Source: Flavobacterium xueshanense (GTDB lineage Bacteria; Bacteroidota; Bacteroidia; Flavobacteriales; Flavobacteriaceae). Taken from it: a DNA stretch of 64,000 bases. The position numbers and the translations under genes are program-made. The notes under the pieces were generated by a model that worked only from the letters and a program-made list of their open reading frames with translations, was not told the DNA's origin and made no database searches. Positions 16,564 through 24,829 of the stretch are shown here, piece after piece (the first letter of the stretch is position 1; each line of letters starts with the position of its first letter). The DNA is taken from contig NZ_FONQ01000008.1 of the NCBI RefSeq assembly GCF_900112975.1, positions 94,485 through 158,484 of the forward strand, given 5' to 3'.

Positions 16564-16707
16564 CTAATTAGATATAATTTCGAAACTTTTATTTTCTATT
16601 TTTATTATAGTTAACGCTTGTGAATAGCCTAATAAAAAAGAAATTGTTTCTTTACTTGGTTTCATTACTTGAGAAAATAATGATTTTTTTGAGTAAGTTT
16701 TTGCCAT
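16564..16707 (-). CDS. Small conserved-looking ORF, 47 aa, downstream of the sigma factor
   Basis: ATG 16707 to TAG 16564 encodes a 47-residue basic peptide (begins MAKTYSKKSLFSQVMKPSKE and continues TISFLLGYSQALTIIKIENK). It lies 52 bp behind the sigma-factor gene on the same strand. I judge it real because its codon use and regular composition look protein-like, and a similar short protein recurs next to this sigma factor in flavobacteria as far as I recall. Function unknown; too short for usual gene callers. Confidence 0.55.
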   Translation of the reverse strand: MAKTYSKKSLFSQVMKPSKETISFLLGYSQALTIIKIENKSFEIISN

Positions 16708-16759
16708 AAAGTAATATGTATTTGTTTTATATTACAACGCAGCAAGTTTCAAAATATTA

Positions 16760-17344
16760 TTAATTGGTTAAAACAATTTGGTGCTTATCAATTACCTTTC
16801 TCAAATTCATCAAAGCATAACGCATTCTTCCTAATGCAGTATTGATACTCACTCCAGTTATTTCCGAAATTTCCTTGAAACTCATATCTTGATACATTCT
16901 CATGACCAAAACTTCTTTTTGATCAGCAGGAAGTCCTTCAATTAGCTTTTTTAAATCCATTTGGACTTGTTCCGATATTATTTTATTTTCTATCGTCAAT
17001 GAATTATCAGACATAATAGAGAAAATAGAGAATTCCTCTGTTTCTCTGAACATTGGCATTTTTTTAGTTTTACGGTAATGATCAACCACCAGATTATGGG
17101 AAATACGCATTACCCACGGTAAAAATTTACCTTCTTCATTATAAGAGTTTGATTTCAATGTTTTTATTACTTTAATAAAAGTATCCTGAAAAATATCGTT
17201 GGTAATATCTCTGTCTGGGATTTTAGAATATATAAATCCATATATTTTTGACTCATGCCTCTTTATTAGTTTAGCTAAGGCATCCTCATTACCTGCGACA
17301 TATTCCTTAACTAATGACGCGTCTGGGAGTTGTATATTAACCAT
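16760..17344 (-). CDS. ECF-type RNA polymerase sigma factor
   Basis: 194 residues with sigma-70 region 2 at about 20-90 (YGFIYSKIPDRDITNDIFQDTFIKV, then GKFLPWVMRISHNLVVDHYRK) and region 4 at about 130-185 (LPADQKEVLVMRMYQDMSFKEISEITGVSINTALGRMRYALMNLRK, given here as a span). It directs RNA polymerase to a set of promoters; no anti-sigma gene is adjacent. The 90-nt leader and the -7 box at 17441 suggest it is expressed from a housekeeping promoter. The target regulon cannot be read from the sequence. Confidence 0.9.
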   Translation of the reverse strand: MVNIQLPDASLVKEYVAGNEDALAKLIKRHESKIYGFIYSKIPDRDITNDIFQDTFIKVIKTLKSNSYNEEGKFLPWVMRISHNLVVDHYRKTKKMPMFRETEEFSIFSIMSDNSLTIENKIISEQVQMDLKKLIEGLPADQKEVLVMRMYQDMSFKEISEITGVSINTALGRMRYALMNLRKVIDKHQIVLTN

Positions 17345-17440
17345 AATAATACTTTTTAGTTTTTAATTAAAATTGGAGATTTTTCTCTAAAAAGTAGTTT
17401 TTTATTATAAGCTAGAGTGTGTTTAGGTTTATTAAGTTGC

Positions 17441-17448
17441 CAAATTTA
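17441..17448 (-). promoter_or_regulatory. -7 box TAAATTTG for the sigma-factor gene
   Basis: Minus-strand TAAATTTG fits TAnnTTTG, about 97 bases upstream of the start at 17344. Confidence 0.45.
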
Positions 17449-17775
17449 ACTAATTATTATTTTAACATGCAAGTAAAATTAAAAAAAATTAACATTTCAA
17501 AATTAAAAATTGTTAAAATTTTTCTTCTTTTTTGACATTTATAATACAAATAGCATGCCGTTGCACAAGAAAGAGTTAATTTTATCAAAAAATTCTTAAA
17601 AAAAATAAAACTAAAATAAGATCTGATTGTTAATTCATTAAAATAGCCCCAATACTTTATTTTAGTGTCAATTATTTACACATCAAAACTAGATCAGGAG
17701 AAAAATCAGTTTTCAACCGTGCTTTTTATGATTATTTGTGAATTGTTCATTCCCTTTTCTCTGTTGAAAATTGAT

Positions 17776-17783
17776 TACTTTTG
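17776..17783 (+). promoter_or_regulatory. -7 box TACTTTTG for uvrA
   Basis: TACTTTTG matches TAnnTTTG and ends 17 bases before ATG 17801, implying a leader of about 10 nt. It lies inside the longer ORF reading, which supports the 17801 start. Confidence 0.55.
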
Positions 17784-17800
17784 TAAAAATAATCATTTTT

Positions 17801-20596
17801 ATGCAAGTTGACCTTTCGAAATTAGATCCAAGGAAAAATATCATCATAAAAGGTGCACAGGTACATAACCTAAAAAATGTTGATGTCGCTATTCCCCGAA
17901 ATAAATTAGTGGTTATCACAGGACTTTCGGGTTCAGGAAAATCAAGTTTGGCCTTCGATACTTTATATGCCGAAGGACAGCGCCGTTATGTAGAAAGTTT
18001 ATCTTCGTATGCTAGACAATTTCTTGGACGATTGGATAAACCAAAAGTAGAATATATTAAGGGAATTGCTCCTGCTATTGCTATCGAACAAAAGGTGAAT
18101 ACGACAAACGCCCGTTCGACGGTAGGAACCTCAACAGAAATATATGATTACGTAAAATTACTTTTTGCCAGAATAGGACGAACTTACTCCCCTATTTCCG
18201 GTCGTGAAGTTAAAAAAAATACCGTCACAGATGTCGTTTCCGATGTGAAAACTTTTGAATTGGACAGCAAATGGTTGCTGCTCGCGCCCATTCATTTGGA
18301 AGAAGGACGAAAATTGGAAGACAAACTAAAAGTCCTTTTGCAACAAGGATTTGCCCGAATATTGGTACATAATGAAATGGTTCGTTTAGACGATTTACCA
18401 GATTCATTAGATAAAAAAGAAATCTTTTTAATCGTTGACCGAATTGTGGTTAATCACGACACTTCCGGAGAAGAAGAGTTTTACAATCGTCTTGCTGATG
18501 CGGTGCAAACTGCTTTCTTTGAAGGAAAAGGAATCTGCCATTTACAAGAATTAAACTCTGATAAAAAGTATTCCTACTCCAATAATTTTGAATTAGACGG
18601 CATTACATTTCTGGAACCAAACGTTCATTTATTTAGTTTTAATAATCCATACGGAGCATGTCCCGTTTGTGAAGGTTATGGAAATATTATCGGTATTGAT
18701 GCCGAATTAGTGGTACCAAATACGACTTTATCCGTTTTTGAAAATGCTATTTTCCCTTGGCGAGGAGAAAGCATGAGTTGGTTTCGTGACGAATTGGTGA
18801 ATAAGGCGTACAAATTTGACTTTCCAATACACAAACCATATTACCAATTATCTGAAGACCAAAAAGAATTAATCTGGAATGGAAATACCTATTTTCAAGG
18901 ATTGAATGATTTCTTTAAAGAACTGGAAGAAAAGAATTATAAAATCCAAAACAGAGTGATGCTTTCGCGTTACAGAGGAAAAACTAAATGTCATTCCTGC
19001 AAAGGAAAACGCCTGAGAATTGAAGCTTCATACGTGAAAATTAATGAAAAAACAGTTTCTGATTTAGTTGATTTACCGATAAAACATTTGGTTACTTTTT
19101 TCAAAAACATTGATTTAGATGTTTATGAAAAACAAATTGCCAAACGATTACTGGTGGAAATCAATAATCGTTTGTCTTTTCTAACCGAAGTAGGATTGGA
19201 TTATTTGACATTAAACAGGAATTCAGCAACGCTTTCCGGAGGAGAATCGCAACGTATTAATTTAGCAACTTCGCTTGGAAGCAGTTTAGTTGGTTCTATG
19301 TATATTTTGGATGAGCCAAGTATTGGTTTACACCCAAAAGATACAGAACGCCTGATAAAAGTATTACTTTCCTTACGTGATTTAGGAAACACGGTTATCG
19401 TTGTAGAACACGATGAAGATATCATGAAAGCTGCTGACATGATTATAGATATTGGTCCGGAGGCAGGAACTTTAGGCGGGAATTTAGTCGCTCAGGGAAC
19501 CTACGACGAAATATTAAAATCGACTTCACTTACAGCGAAATATCTAAACGGTGATTTAGAAATTACCGTTCCTAAAAAAAGAAGATTATTTAAGAATTTC
19601 ATCGACATAAAAGGAGCACGAGAAAATAATTTACAAAATATTGATGTTACTTTTCCGCTGGATGTATTAACGGTTATTACAGGAGTTTCTGGAAGTGGAA
19701 AAAGTACGCTTGTTAAGAAAATCCTTTTTCCAGCCATGCAAAAAAAGTTGGAAAACGCAGGTGAAAAAGCAGGACAGTTTACCGAAATGACAGGTTCATT
19801 TGCGCAAATTAAACACATTGAATACGTCGATCAAAACCCAATAGGAAGAAGTTCCCGTTCTAATCCTGTGACTTACATTAAGGCGTATGATGATATTCGG
19901 GAATTGTATGCCAAAGAAAAACTATCAAAAATAAGAGGGTATCAGGCCAAACATTTTTCTTTTAATGTTGATGGCGGAAGATGCGAAACCTGCAAAGGAG
20001 AAGGTTCTATAAACGTAGAAATGGTTTTCATGGCCGACGTTCAATTACCTTGTGAAACCTGTAATGGGAAACGATTTAAGAAAGAAGTTCTGGAAGTCGC
20101 TTTTGAAGGTAAAAACATTCACGAAATACTAACGATGACAATCGATGATGCTATTGCCTTTTTTATAGCAAATAAACAAACTAAAATCACTCAAAAATTA
20201 CAGCCTTTGCAAGATGTGGGATTGGGTTATGTGCAATTAGGACAATCGTCTTCTACACTTTCCGGTGGAGAAGCGCAGCGAATAAAGCTCGCTTCATTCC
20301 TGGTAAAAGGAGCTACAAAAGATAAAGCTTTGTTTGTTTTTGACGAACCTACAACGGGGTTGCACTTTCATGACATCAAGAAACTAATGGCCTCCTTCGA
20401 TGCATTGATTGATAAAGGGCATTCGATTATTGTCATCGAACACAACCTTGATTTAATAAAGTGTGCGGATTGGATTATAGATTTAGGTCCCGAAGGCGGG
20501 GAAAATGGCGGGAAATTGCTTGCAGTAGGAACTCCGGAACAAGTTGTTAAAATAAAAGAATCTGTTACGGGAAAATATTTGAAAGATAAATTATAA
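17801..20596 (+). CDS. uvrA: Excinuclease ABC subunit UvrA
   Basis: 931 residues from ATG 17801 ([20 protein letters not shown]). Two ABC ATPase modules are complete: Walker [10 protein letters not shown] near 47 and GVSGSGKST in the second half, signature LSGGESQR and LSGGEAQR, and Walker [13 protein letters not shown] and FDEPTTGLH. Zinc-binding CxxC pairs are seen in [22 protein letters not shown] and CETCNGK. UvrA finds helix-distorting DNA damage and loads UvrB in nucleotide-excision repair. The longer reading from 17771 would begin upstream of the probable transcription start. Confidence 0.96.
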   Translation: MQVDLSKLDPRKNIIIKGAQVHNLKNVDVAIPRNKLVVITGLSGSGKSSLAFDTLYAEGQRRYVESLSSYARQFLGRLDKPKVEYIKGIAPAIAIEQKVNTTNARSTVGTSTEIYDYVKLLFARIGRTYSPISGREVKKNTVTDVVSDVKTFELDSKWLLLAPIHLEEGRKLEDKLKVLLQQGFARILVHNEMVRLDDLPDSLDKKEIFLIVDRIVVNHDTSGEEEFYNRLADAVQTAFFEGKGICHLQELNSDKKYSYSNNFELDGITFLEPNVHLFSFNNPYGACPVCEGYGNIIGIDAELVVPNTTLSVFENAIFPWRGESMSWFRDELVNKAYKFDFPIHKPYYQLSEDQKELIWNGNTYFQGLNDFFKELEEKNYKIQNRVMLSRYRGKTKCHSCKGKRLRIEASYVKINEKTVSDLVDLPIKHLVTFFKNIDLDVYEKQIAKRLLVEINNRLSFLTEVGLDYLTLNRNSATLSGGESQRINLATSLGSSLVGSMYILDEPSIGLHPKDTERLIKVLLSLRDLGNTVIVVEHDEDIMKAADMIIDIGPEAGTLGGNLVAQGTYDEILKSTSLTAKYLNGDLEITVPKKRRLFKNFIDIKGARENNLQNIDVTFPLDVLTVITGVSGSGKSTLVKKILFPAMQKKLENAGEKAGQFTEMTGSFAQIKHIEYVDQNPIGRSSRSNPVTYIKAYDDIRELYAKEKLSKIRGYQAKHFSFNVDGGRCETCKGEGSINVEMVFMADVQLPCETCNGKRFKKEVLEVAFEGKNIHEILTMTIDDAIAFFIANKQTKITQKLQPLQDVGLGYVQLGQSSSTLSGGEAQRIKLASFLVKGATKDKALFVFDEPTTGLHFHDIKKLMASFDALIDKGHSIIVIEHNLDLIKCADWIIDLGPEGGENGGKLLAVGTPEQVVKIKESVTGKYLKDKL

Positions 20597-20599
20597 ATA

Positions 20600-20899
20600 T
20601 TATCCCATATAACATTTTTCTTCAAAAGGATTTCCGTCTTCATCAATTGCTATTAAAATCTTTTTAGCTTTTGATGAAACTTGTGTAATGTAAATCCAAG
20701 CTATAGACCAAAGTCCAAGCGTAACGCAAAAGATGCAAAAATTTAAAACATGATCAACCTTTTTTTTCTTTTTCAATAAAACGGCAAAAGGTAACTTATC
20801 GTTTCGCTCTAATACTACAAACCCATTATTAGTTTTATCTGCTATTATAGATGAAAATTTGATTAAATTATCATCGTTCGTACTTTTGTTACTATTCAT
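20600..20899 (-). CDS. Hypothetical small single-span membrane protein
   Basis: 99 residues, with a hydrophilic N-terminus, a Lys-run (about 43-48), one hydrophobic helix (VLNFCIFCVTLGLWSIAWIYI, about 51-71) and an acidic tail. No family recognised. Convergent with uvrA, the two stops being 3 bp apart, and preceded by a minus-strand -7 box TATTTTTG at 20954-20961. Confidence 0.6.
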   Translation of the reverse strand: MNSNKSTNDDNLIKFSSIIADKTNNGFVVLERNDKLPFAVLLKKKKKVDHVLNFCIFCVTLGLWSIAWIYITQVSSKAKKILIAIDEDGNPFEEKCYMG

Positions 20900-20953
20900 G
20901 TTTATCCTTGAAATTAAAATACTTTTTTGCTGTCATTATTAAAAATGACTTTA

Positions 20954-20961
20954 CAAAAATA
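20954..20961 (-). promoter_or_regulatory. -7 box TATTTTTG for the 20600-20899 gene
   Basis: Fits TAnnTTTG on the minus strand, 54 bases before the start. Confidence 0.4.
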
Positions 20962-21101
20962 ATAGTAAATTTAAAATTCCACAATACCCACTTTTAGTGA
21001 TATTTGATTTCTTTTTGTTAAAAAAGCTGAAATAACTTTCGATAAGTAAAAGAAAATGAAACCGTTATTTTCTATTACTATCAATCAAAAACGCTCCTAA
21101 A

Positions 21102-22562
21102 TTATCTTAGCTTTTTCAAAACAACATCGATAGCTTGATTAATTTCGACAGAAATGACAAATTTGTAATTAATGTAAACGTATGAAATAGTTAACAAAAC
21201 TGATTTTAATACTATTGCTATTTTTGGGTCAAAAGGAAATTCCCAAAAATAAAACAAAAGAAACAATAGCAATGTGATTCCTAGAGAATACAATGTTTGC
21301 TTTGTAAATGGATACAAATGCAAACGTTTAACCACAAACAGCAACTTAGCTATACTATATAAAGTTATTGATAATAATGTCGCGAACGCAGATCCCATAA
21401 TCCCGTACAAAGGAATAAAAATCGCGTTCAATCCAATGGCTAAAGCAACTAAAAAAACACCGAGGAACAACACAGCTCTGTAGTATTTTGTATTAAAAAT
21501 AATCGCATTATTATTCCCTAATATTAAATCAAAATATTTCGATAATCCAATCATAAAAACAACTAAAATACCACCGCTATACTCTTTAGGAACCATTTCA
21601 TATAATTGATTGATATTAACAAATATACCCAACATTACAAAGCCACCCACGACTTGTAAATTAATGGATGTCTTTTTATACAAAACATTTAATTCCTCAA
21701 ATTTGTTATCGTGCATCAGTCGTGCAGTAATTGGATAGACAATTTGGTGCATCGCGCGACTTGGAACAGAAATAACCAAAGCAATATAAGTAGCAACGGA
21801 GTAATAGGCTATATTCTCAATAATCATGTACTGGTTAAGCATAATTTTATCCCCATCCAATAGCAAATTAGCTACACTCCCTGATAAAATAATATAAAAA
21901 GTATACTCCATTATATTTTTTACATTAGAAGGTATTGCAAATTGGAAATCAGGCTTTTTGATGTAATACGCATAACCCATTGTAATAATTAATGCCAAAA
22001 AGTAAATTCCTGCAGTCACGTAAACGAACTCCACAACTGTTATCCATTTATAATAAACGCCAATCAACGCAAATAATGAAAACAATCTCAATCCTACCTC
22101 TTTTACAAAATTCCCAAAAACCGAATGCATGTGAACTTTGGCCCAAGCATAAAAAATTTCGAAATAAGCCATGCATAATCCTACAAATGGAATAAGCCAA
22201 ATAAAATCCTTGACTACTGGGTTTTTCTTTGTTACAAATAACAAAATATCATCAAAAAAAAGTAATCCTAACAATATTAAAGGAATAGACAAAACTAAAG
22301 GAAATAATACGGTGAAGGATAAAAATCTGGATTTTTCCTCTTCTGACTCGTATTGCGAATAAAATTTCACTAACGTATTTTGCATCCCTATCGCAAATAA
22401 AGGCATGATTACATTTGCACAAGAAAGAATGTAACCTGTTACAGCATAATAGGTATCTCCTAAAAAAACAGGATACAAATACAGCGTATTTATGGCACCA
22501 ATTCCAAAACCCAAATAAGTAATTATTGTATTCTTTAAAGACTGATTTAATACTATTCCCAT
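21102..22562 (-). CDS. Polysaccharide/lipid-linked oligosaccharide flippase (Wzx/MATE-like)
   Basis: 486 residues made almost wholly of hydrophobic helices (I count about 14), starting MGIVLNQSLKNTIITYLGFG with the topology of the oligosaccharide-flippase branch of the MOP superfamily. Such proteins move undecaprenyl-linked sugar units across the inner membrane for O-antigen, capsule or exopolysaccharide. The glycosyltransferase gene just upstream on the same strand (42 bp away) supports a surface-glycan role. The exact glycan is unknown. Confidence 0.85.
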   Translation of the reverse strand: MGIVLNQSLKNTIITYLGFGIGAINTLYLYPVFLGDTYYAVTGYILSCANVIMPLFAIGMQNTLVKFYSQYESEEEKSRFLSFTVLFPLVLSIPLILLGLLFFDDILLFVTKKNPVVKDFIWLIPFVGLCMAYFEIFYAWAKVHMHSVFGNFVKEVGLRLFSLFALIGVYYKWITVVEFVYVTAGIYFLALIITMGYAYYIKKPDFQFAIPSNVKNIMEYTFYIILSGSVANLLLDGDKIMLNQYMIIENIAYYSVATYIALVISVPSRAMHQIVYPITARLMHDNKFEELNVLYKKTSINLQVVGGFVMLGIFVNINQLYEMVPKEYSGGILVVFMIGLSKYFDLILGNNNAIIFNTKYYRAVLFLGVFLVALAIGLNAIFIPLYGIMGSAFATLLSITLYSIAKLLFVVKRLHLYPFTKQTLYSLGITLLLFLLFYFWEFPFDPKIAIVLKSVLLTISYVYINYKFVISVEINQAIDVVLKKLR

Positions 22563-22603
22563 TATTTATCATTGCGAAGTATTAAGAAACCTCACTTTCT
22601 AAT

Positions 22604-23893
22604 TTACATTTTGTTAAGCAATTCAACCAATTCTTTCGTTAGGTTTTTTCTGGAATAATTTTGTAAACCAACTCCATTTGATTGTAATTTGCCTTTCAAA
22701 AACTGATTATAAAAGTCCAAAATTACACTTTTAAGTTTCACTTTCTCTGAATAATCAAAAAATACACCTGTATTAGTTTTCGTTATGATTTCGGCAAAAT
22801 CAGAACCTTTGGGTCCAATAGCAACAATAGGCCTGTTTGAAACCATATATTCAAATAATTTTCCAGGAATAATGCTTTTAGTATCTTCCGAATTAATTTC
22901 GATAAGCAATAAAACCTGCGACTTTCGTTGGTGCGCAATCGCTTCCGAATGGGAAACATAACCCAAATTATTCAAATACTTATTTAGCCCGAATTGATTT
23001 ATCGTTTCTAATACTTCCTGACTGACCGCTCCGATTAGTTTTATTTCTAAATGCGATTTGAAATCTGGAATCTCATGAATCATTTCAACTAAACTTTCCC
23101 ATAAAATCAGAGGATTTCTCTCCGAAAGAAAAGAACCGATGTGTGCCAAACTAAATTTAGAATCCAGAGTTTGTTTTTCAACTTCTTCCGTATCATAGCC
23201 ATTCGTTATTACCGCAATAGGTTTAGTGGTAATCGCCTGAAATTCAGTTTTGGTGGTTTTGCTCGTTACGATAATGGTGTCGGCTGTATTCAAAACTTGG
23301 TGTTCTAAAGCTTTGTGTTTTTTGGCAGCAAAACTCGACAATCGCAATGATTTATGATAGCCAATTGTGGTCCATGGATCTCGGAAATCAGCAAACCATC
23401 TCAGATTTAATTTTTGTTTTAATTCCAATCCAATAAGATGCAGACTGTGTGGCGGTCCCGAAGTAACAATTGTATCAATATTATTGTCTAAAATGTATTT
23501 CTCTAAATAAGCAACTGATGGTTTTACCCAAAAAACACGCGCATCGGGAATAAAAAGATTTCCACGAATCCAAAGAAAGGTTTTATCCAGAAAAGATTGC
23601 TTTTTCTGATTTGGAATAATTCCTGCACTGATTTTATTTGTTTTATTCTTTGAAAGAAAAGACGCCAGCTGATACGGTTCAAAAATTTTCTGTTTCAAAA
23701 TAATCGCTTTCTCCGAGACTTCTTTTACCAAGTTTTGATCAACAATAGGATATGTTGGATTCTGCGGAATATAAACAATCGGCTGAATGCCAAAATCTGG
23801 CAAATACTTGACAAACTTAAGCCAACGTTGTACTCCTGGTCCTCCAGCAGGCGGCCAATAATAGGTAATTATTAAAATTTTCTTGGGTTCCAA
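22604..23893 (-). CDS. Glycosyltransferase family 4-like protein
   Basis: 429 residues. It begins KKILIITYYWPPAGGPGVQRW, the donor-independent N-terminal Rossmann motif of GT4-type enzymes, and has the C-terminal donor-binding region with GKLFEYMVSNRPIVAIGPKGSD. NGYDTEEV in the middle follows the usual linker. No membrane helix, so a peripheral cytoplasmic enzyme adding a sugar to a lipid-linked glycan is likely; the sugar is unknown. It is 2 bp behind the small membrane protein gene at 23896 and ahead of the flippase, in one operon. Confidence 0.85.
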   Translation of the reverse strand: MEPKKILIITYYWPPAGGPGVQRWLKFVKYLPDFGIQPIVYIPQNPTYPIVDQNLVKEVSEKAIILKQKIFEPYQLASFLSKNKTNKISAGIIPNQKKQSFLDKTFLWIRGNLFIPDARVFWVKPSVAYLEKYILDNNIDTIVTSGPPHSLHLIGLELKQKLNLRWFADFRDPWTTIGYHKSLRLSSFAAKKHKALEHQVLNTADTIIVTSKTTKTEFQAITTKPIAVITNGYDTEEVEKQTLDSKFSLAHIGSFLSERNPLILWESLVEMIHEIPDFKSHLEIKLIGAVSQEVLETINQFGLNKYLNNLGYVSHSEAIAHQRKSQVLLLIEINSEDTKSIIPGKLFEYMVSNRPIVAIGPKGSDFAEIITKTNTGVFFDYSEKVKLKSVILDFYNQFLKGKLQSNGVGLQNYSRKNLTKELVELLNKM

Positions 23894-23895
23894 AG

Positions 23896-24123
23896 CTAGG
23901 ATTTTGTAGTAATTGATTTTAAATCCATAAAAAACAAATTACTGTTTTTATACAATCCTTTTGAAATAAAGTATAAAACTGGCAATGATGGTAATAACAA
24001 TATAAATCTAAATTTATCCGGATTAATGAAGTATAGCGTTAAGAAAACTCCAATAATAATTCCTAAAAGAAAAAGCCAAAACAATATTTGTTGAAACGAT
24101 TTTAAACCGAATAATTCTTTCAT
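23896..24123 (-). CDS. Small two-helix membrane protein, hypothetical
   Basis: 75 residues with two hydrophobic segments (ILFWLFLLGIIIGVFLTLYF, about 13-32, and FILLLPSLPVLYFISKGLY, about 40-58). No family recognised. It is 2 bp from the glycosyltransferase gene and 4 bp from the nucleotidyltransferase gene, so clearly part of the same transcript. Confidence 0.6.
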   Translation of the reverse strand: MKELFGLKSFQQILFWLFLLGIIIGVFLTLYFINPDKFRFILLLPSLPVLYFISKGLYKNSNLFFMDLKSITTKS

Positions 24124-24127
24124 AATT

Positions 24128-24595
24128 TTAATAAATATTTTTATTATTTAGTTTCTCCAACTCTTCAATATCGAGCTGGTCTTTCAGTCTGTTGGCTGCT
24201 TTTTTGGCAATAATCAGATTATCGTAATCAATAAAAAAAACCGGAATTCCATCTATATCTATGATATTTGCTTTTTCTAAAAGTACTACGAAAGGCTTAT
24301 TTTCTAGACCTTTAACAGAAGTCATAATATCCAATCTAAAATTAATATTTAAAGTGAAATCTGTCCAACCCGGAATGAATTGCATCGTTTTAATACTTTC
24401 AAAATCACCTAATCCCATTTGTTTAATAGCATTTCTCAAATTTTCACGATTAGCAATCGTATCTTCAATGAAAATATCAATATCTCCTGTATTTCTTCCG
24501 TAGCCATAAATATTTACAGCAAATCCACCGATGGTTAGATAGTTTACATTGTTTTCTGACAAGTACTTCCAAACATCTATTATTTGTTTATGCAT
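24128..24595 (-). CDS. Nucleotidyltransferase (DUF6036/MNT-like), toxin-like
   Basis: 155 residues with the minimal nucleotidyltransferase signature: LTIGGFAVNIYG (Gly-Gly helix, about 21-32) followed by TGDIDIFIED (two catalytic Asp, about 37-46), and a third acidic position in FRLDIMTSV. Families like this are often toxin halves of AbiE/MNT-type two-gene modules. A short gene on the same strand just upstream (24608-24774) looks like its partner but is frameshifted. Membership of a toxin-antitoxin pair is inference; a housekeeping nucleotidyltransferase is possible. Confidence 0.75.
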   Translation of the reverse strand: MHKQIIDVWKYLSENNVNYLTIGGFAVNIYGYGRNTGDIDIFIEDTIANRENLRNAIKQMGLGDFESIKTMQFIPGWTDFTLNINFRLDIMTSVKGLENKPFVVLLEKANIIDIDGIPVFFIDYDNLIIAKKAANRLKDQLDIEELEKLNNKNIY

Positions 24596-24607
24596 ATTCG
24601 TTTCAAA

Positions 24608-24774
24608 TTATTTTGATTTTGAATATTTTTTTGCCGATTTTAATAAGCAAGAAAGTTCGATTATTGCCATCAGTTTTTCAAAACGTTGTTGATAAGTCAA
24701 TTGTCTTGTTTCTTCAATATATCTTGCCTCCATAACTGTCGGAGGTGCGTGATTTAATTTGACTTTACCCATTG
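24608..24774 (-). pseudogene. Small partner protein of the nucleotidyltransferase, frameshifted in an (AT)4 run
   Basis: From ATG 24774 the reading begins MGKVKLNHAPPTVMEARY, then meets the run ATATATAT (24717-24724) and stops after eight more codons. Removing one AT restores a 54-codon ORF that continues IEETRQLTYQQRFEKLMAI and ends in a Lys/Ser-rich tail at TAA 24608. The restored protein resembles the short proteins encoded ahead of similar nucleotidyltransferases. The change sits exactly in a dinucleotide repeat, so slippage (phase variation) or an assembly error are both possible. Confidence 0.65.
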
Positions 24775-24829
24775 CATTAAAAATTTAGAATGTATTCGAA
24801 ATTTATTAGATCAAATTTACAAATAAATA

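Larger units (their letters stand above)
17345..17800. other. 456-bp intergenic region between divergent sigma factor and uvrA
   Basis: Very AT-rich and without a convincing ORF. It holds the sigma-gene -7 box (17441-17448, minus) and the uvrA -7 box (17776-17783, plus). I see no structured RNA or repeat in the remainder. Confidence 0.6.
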
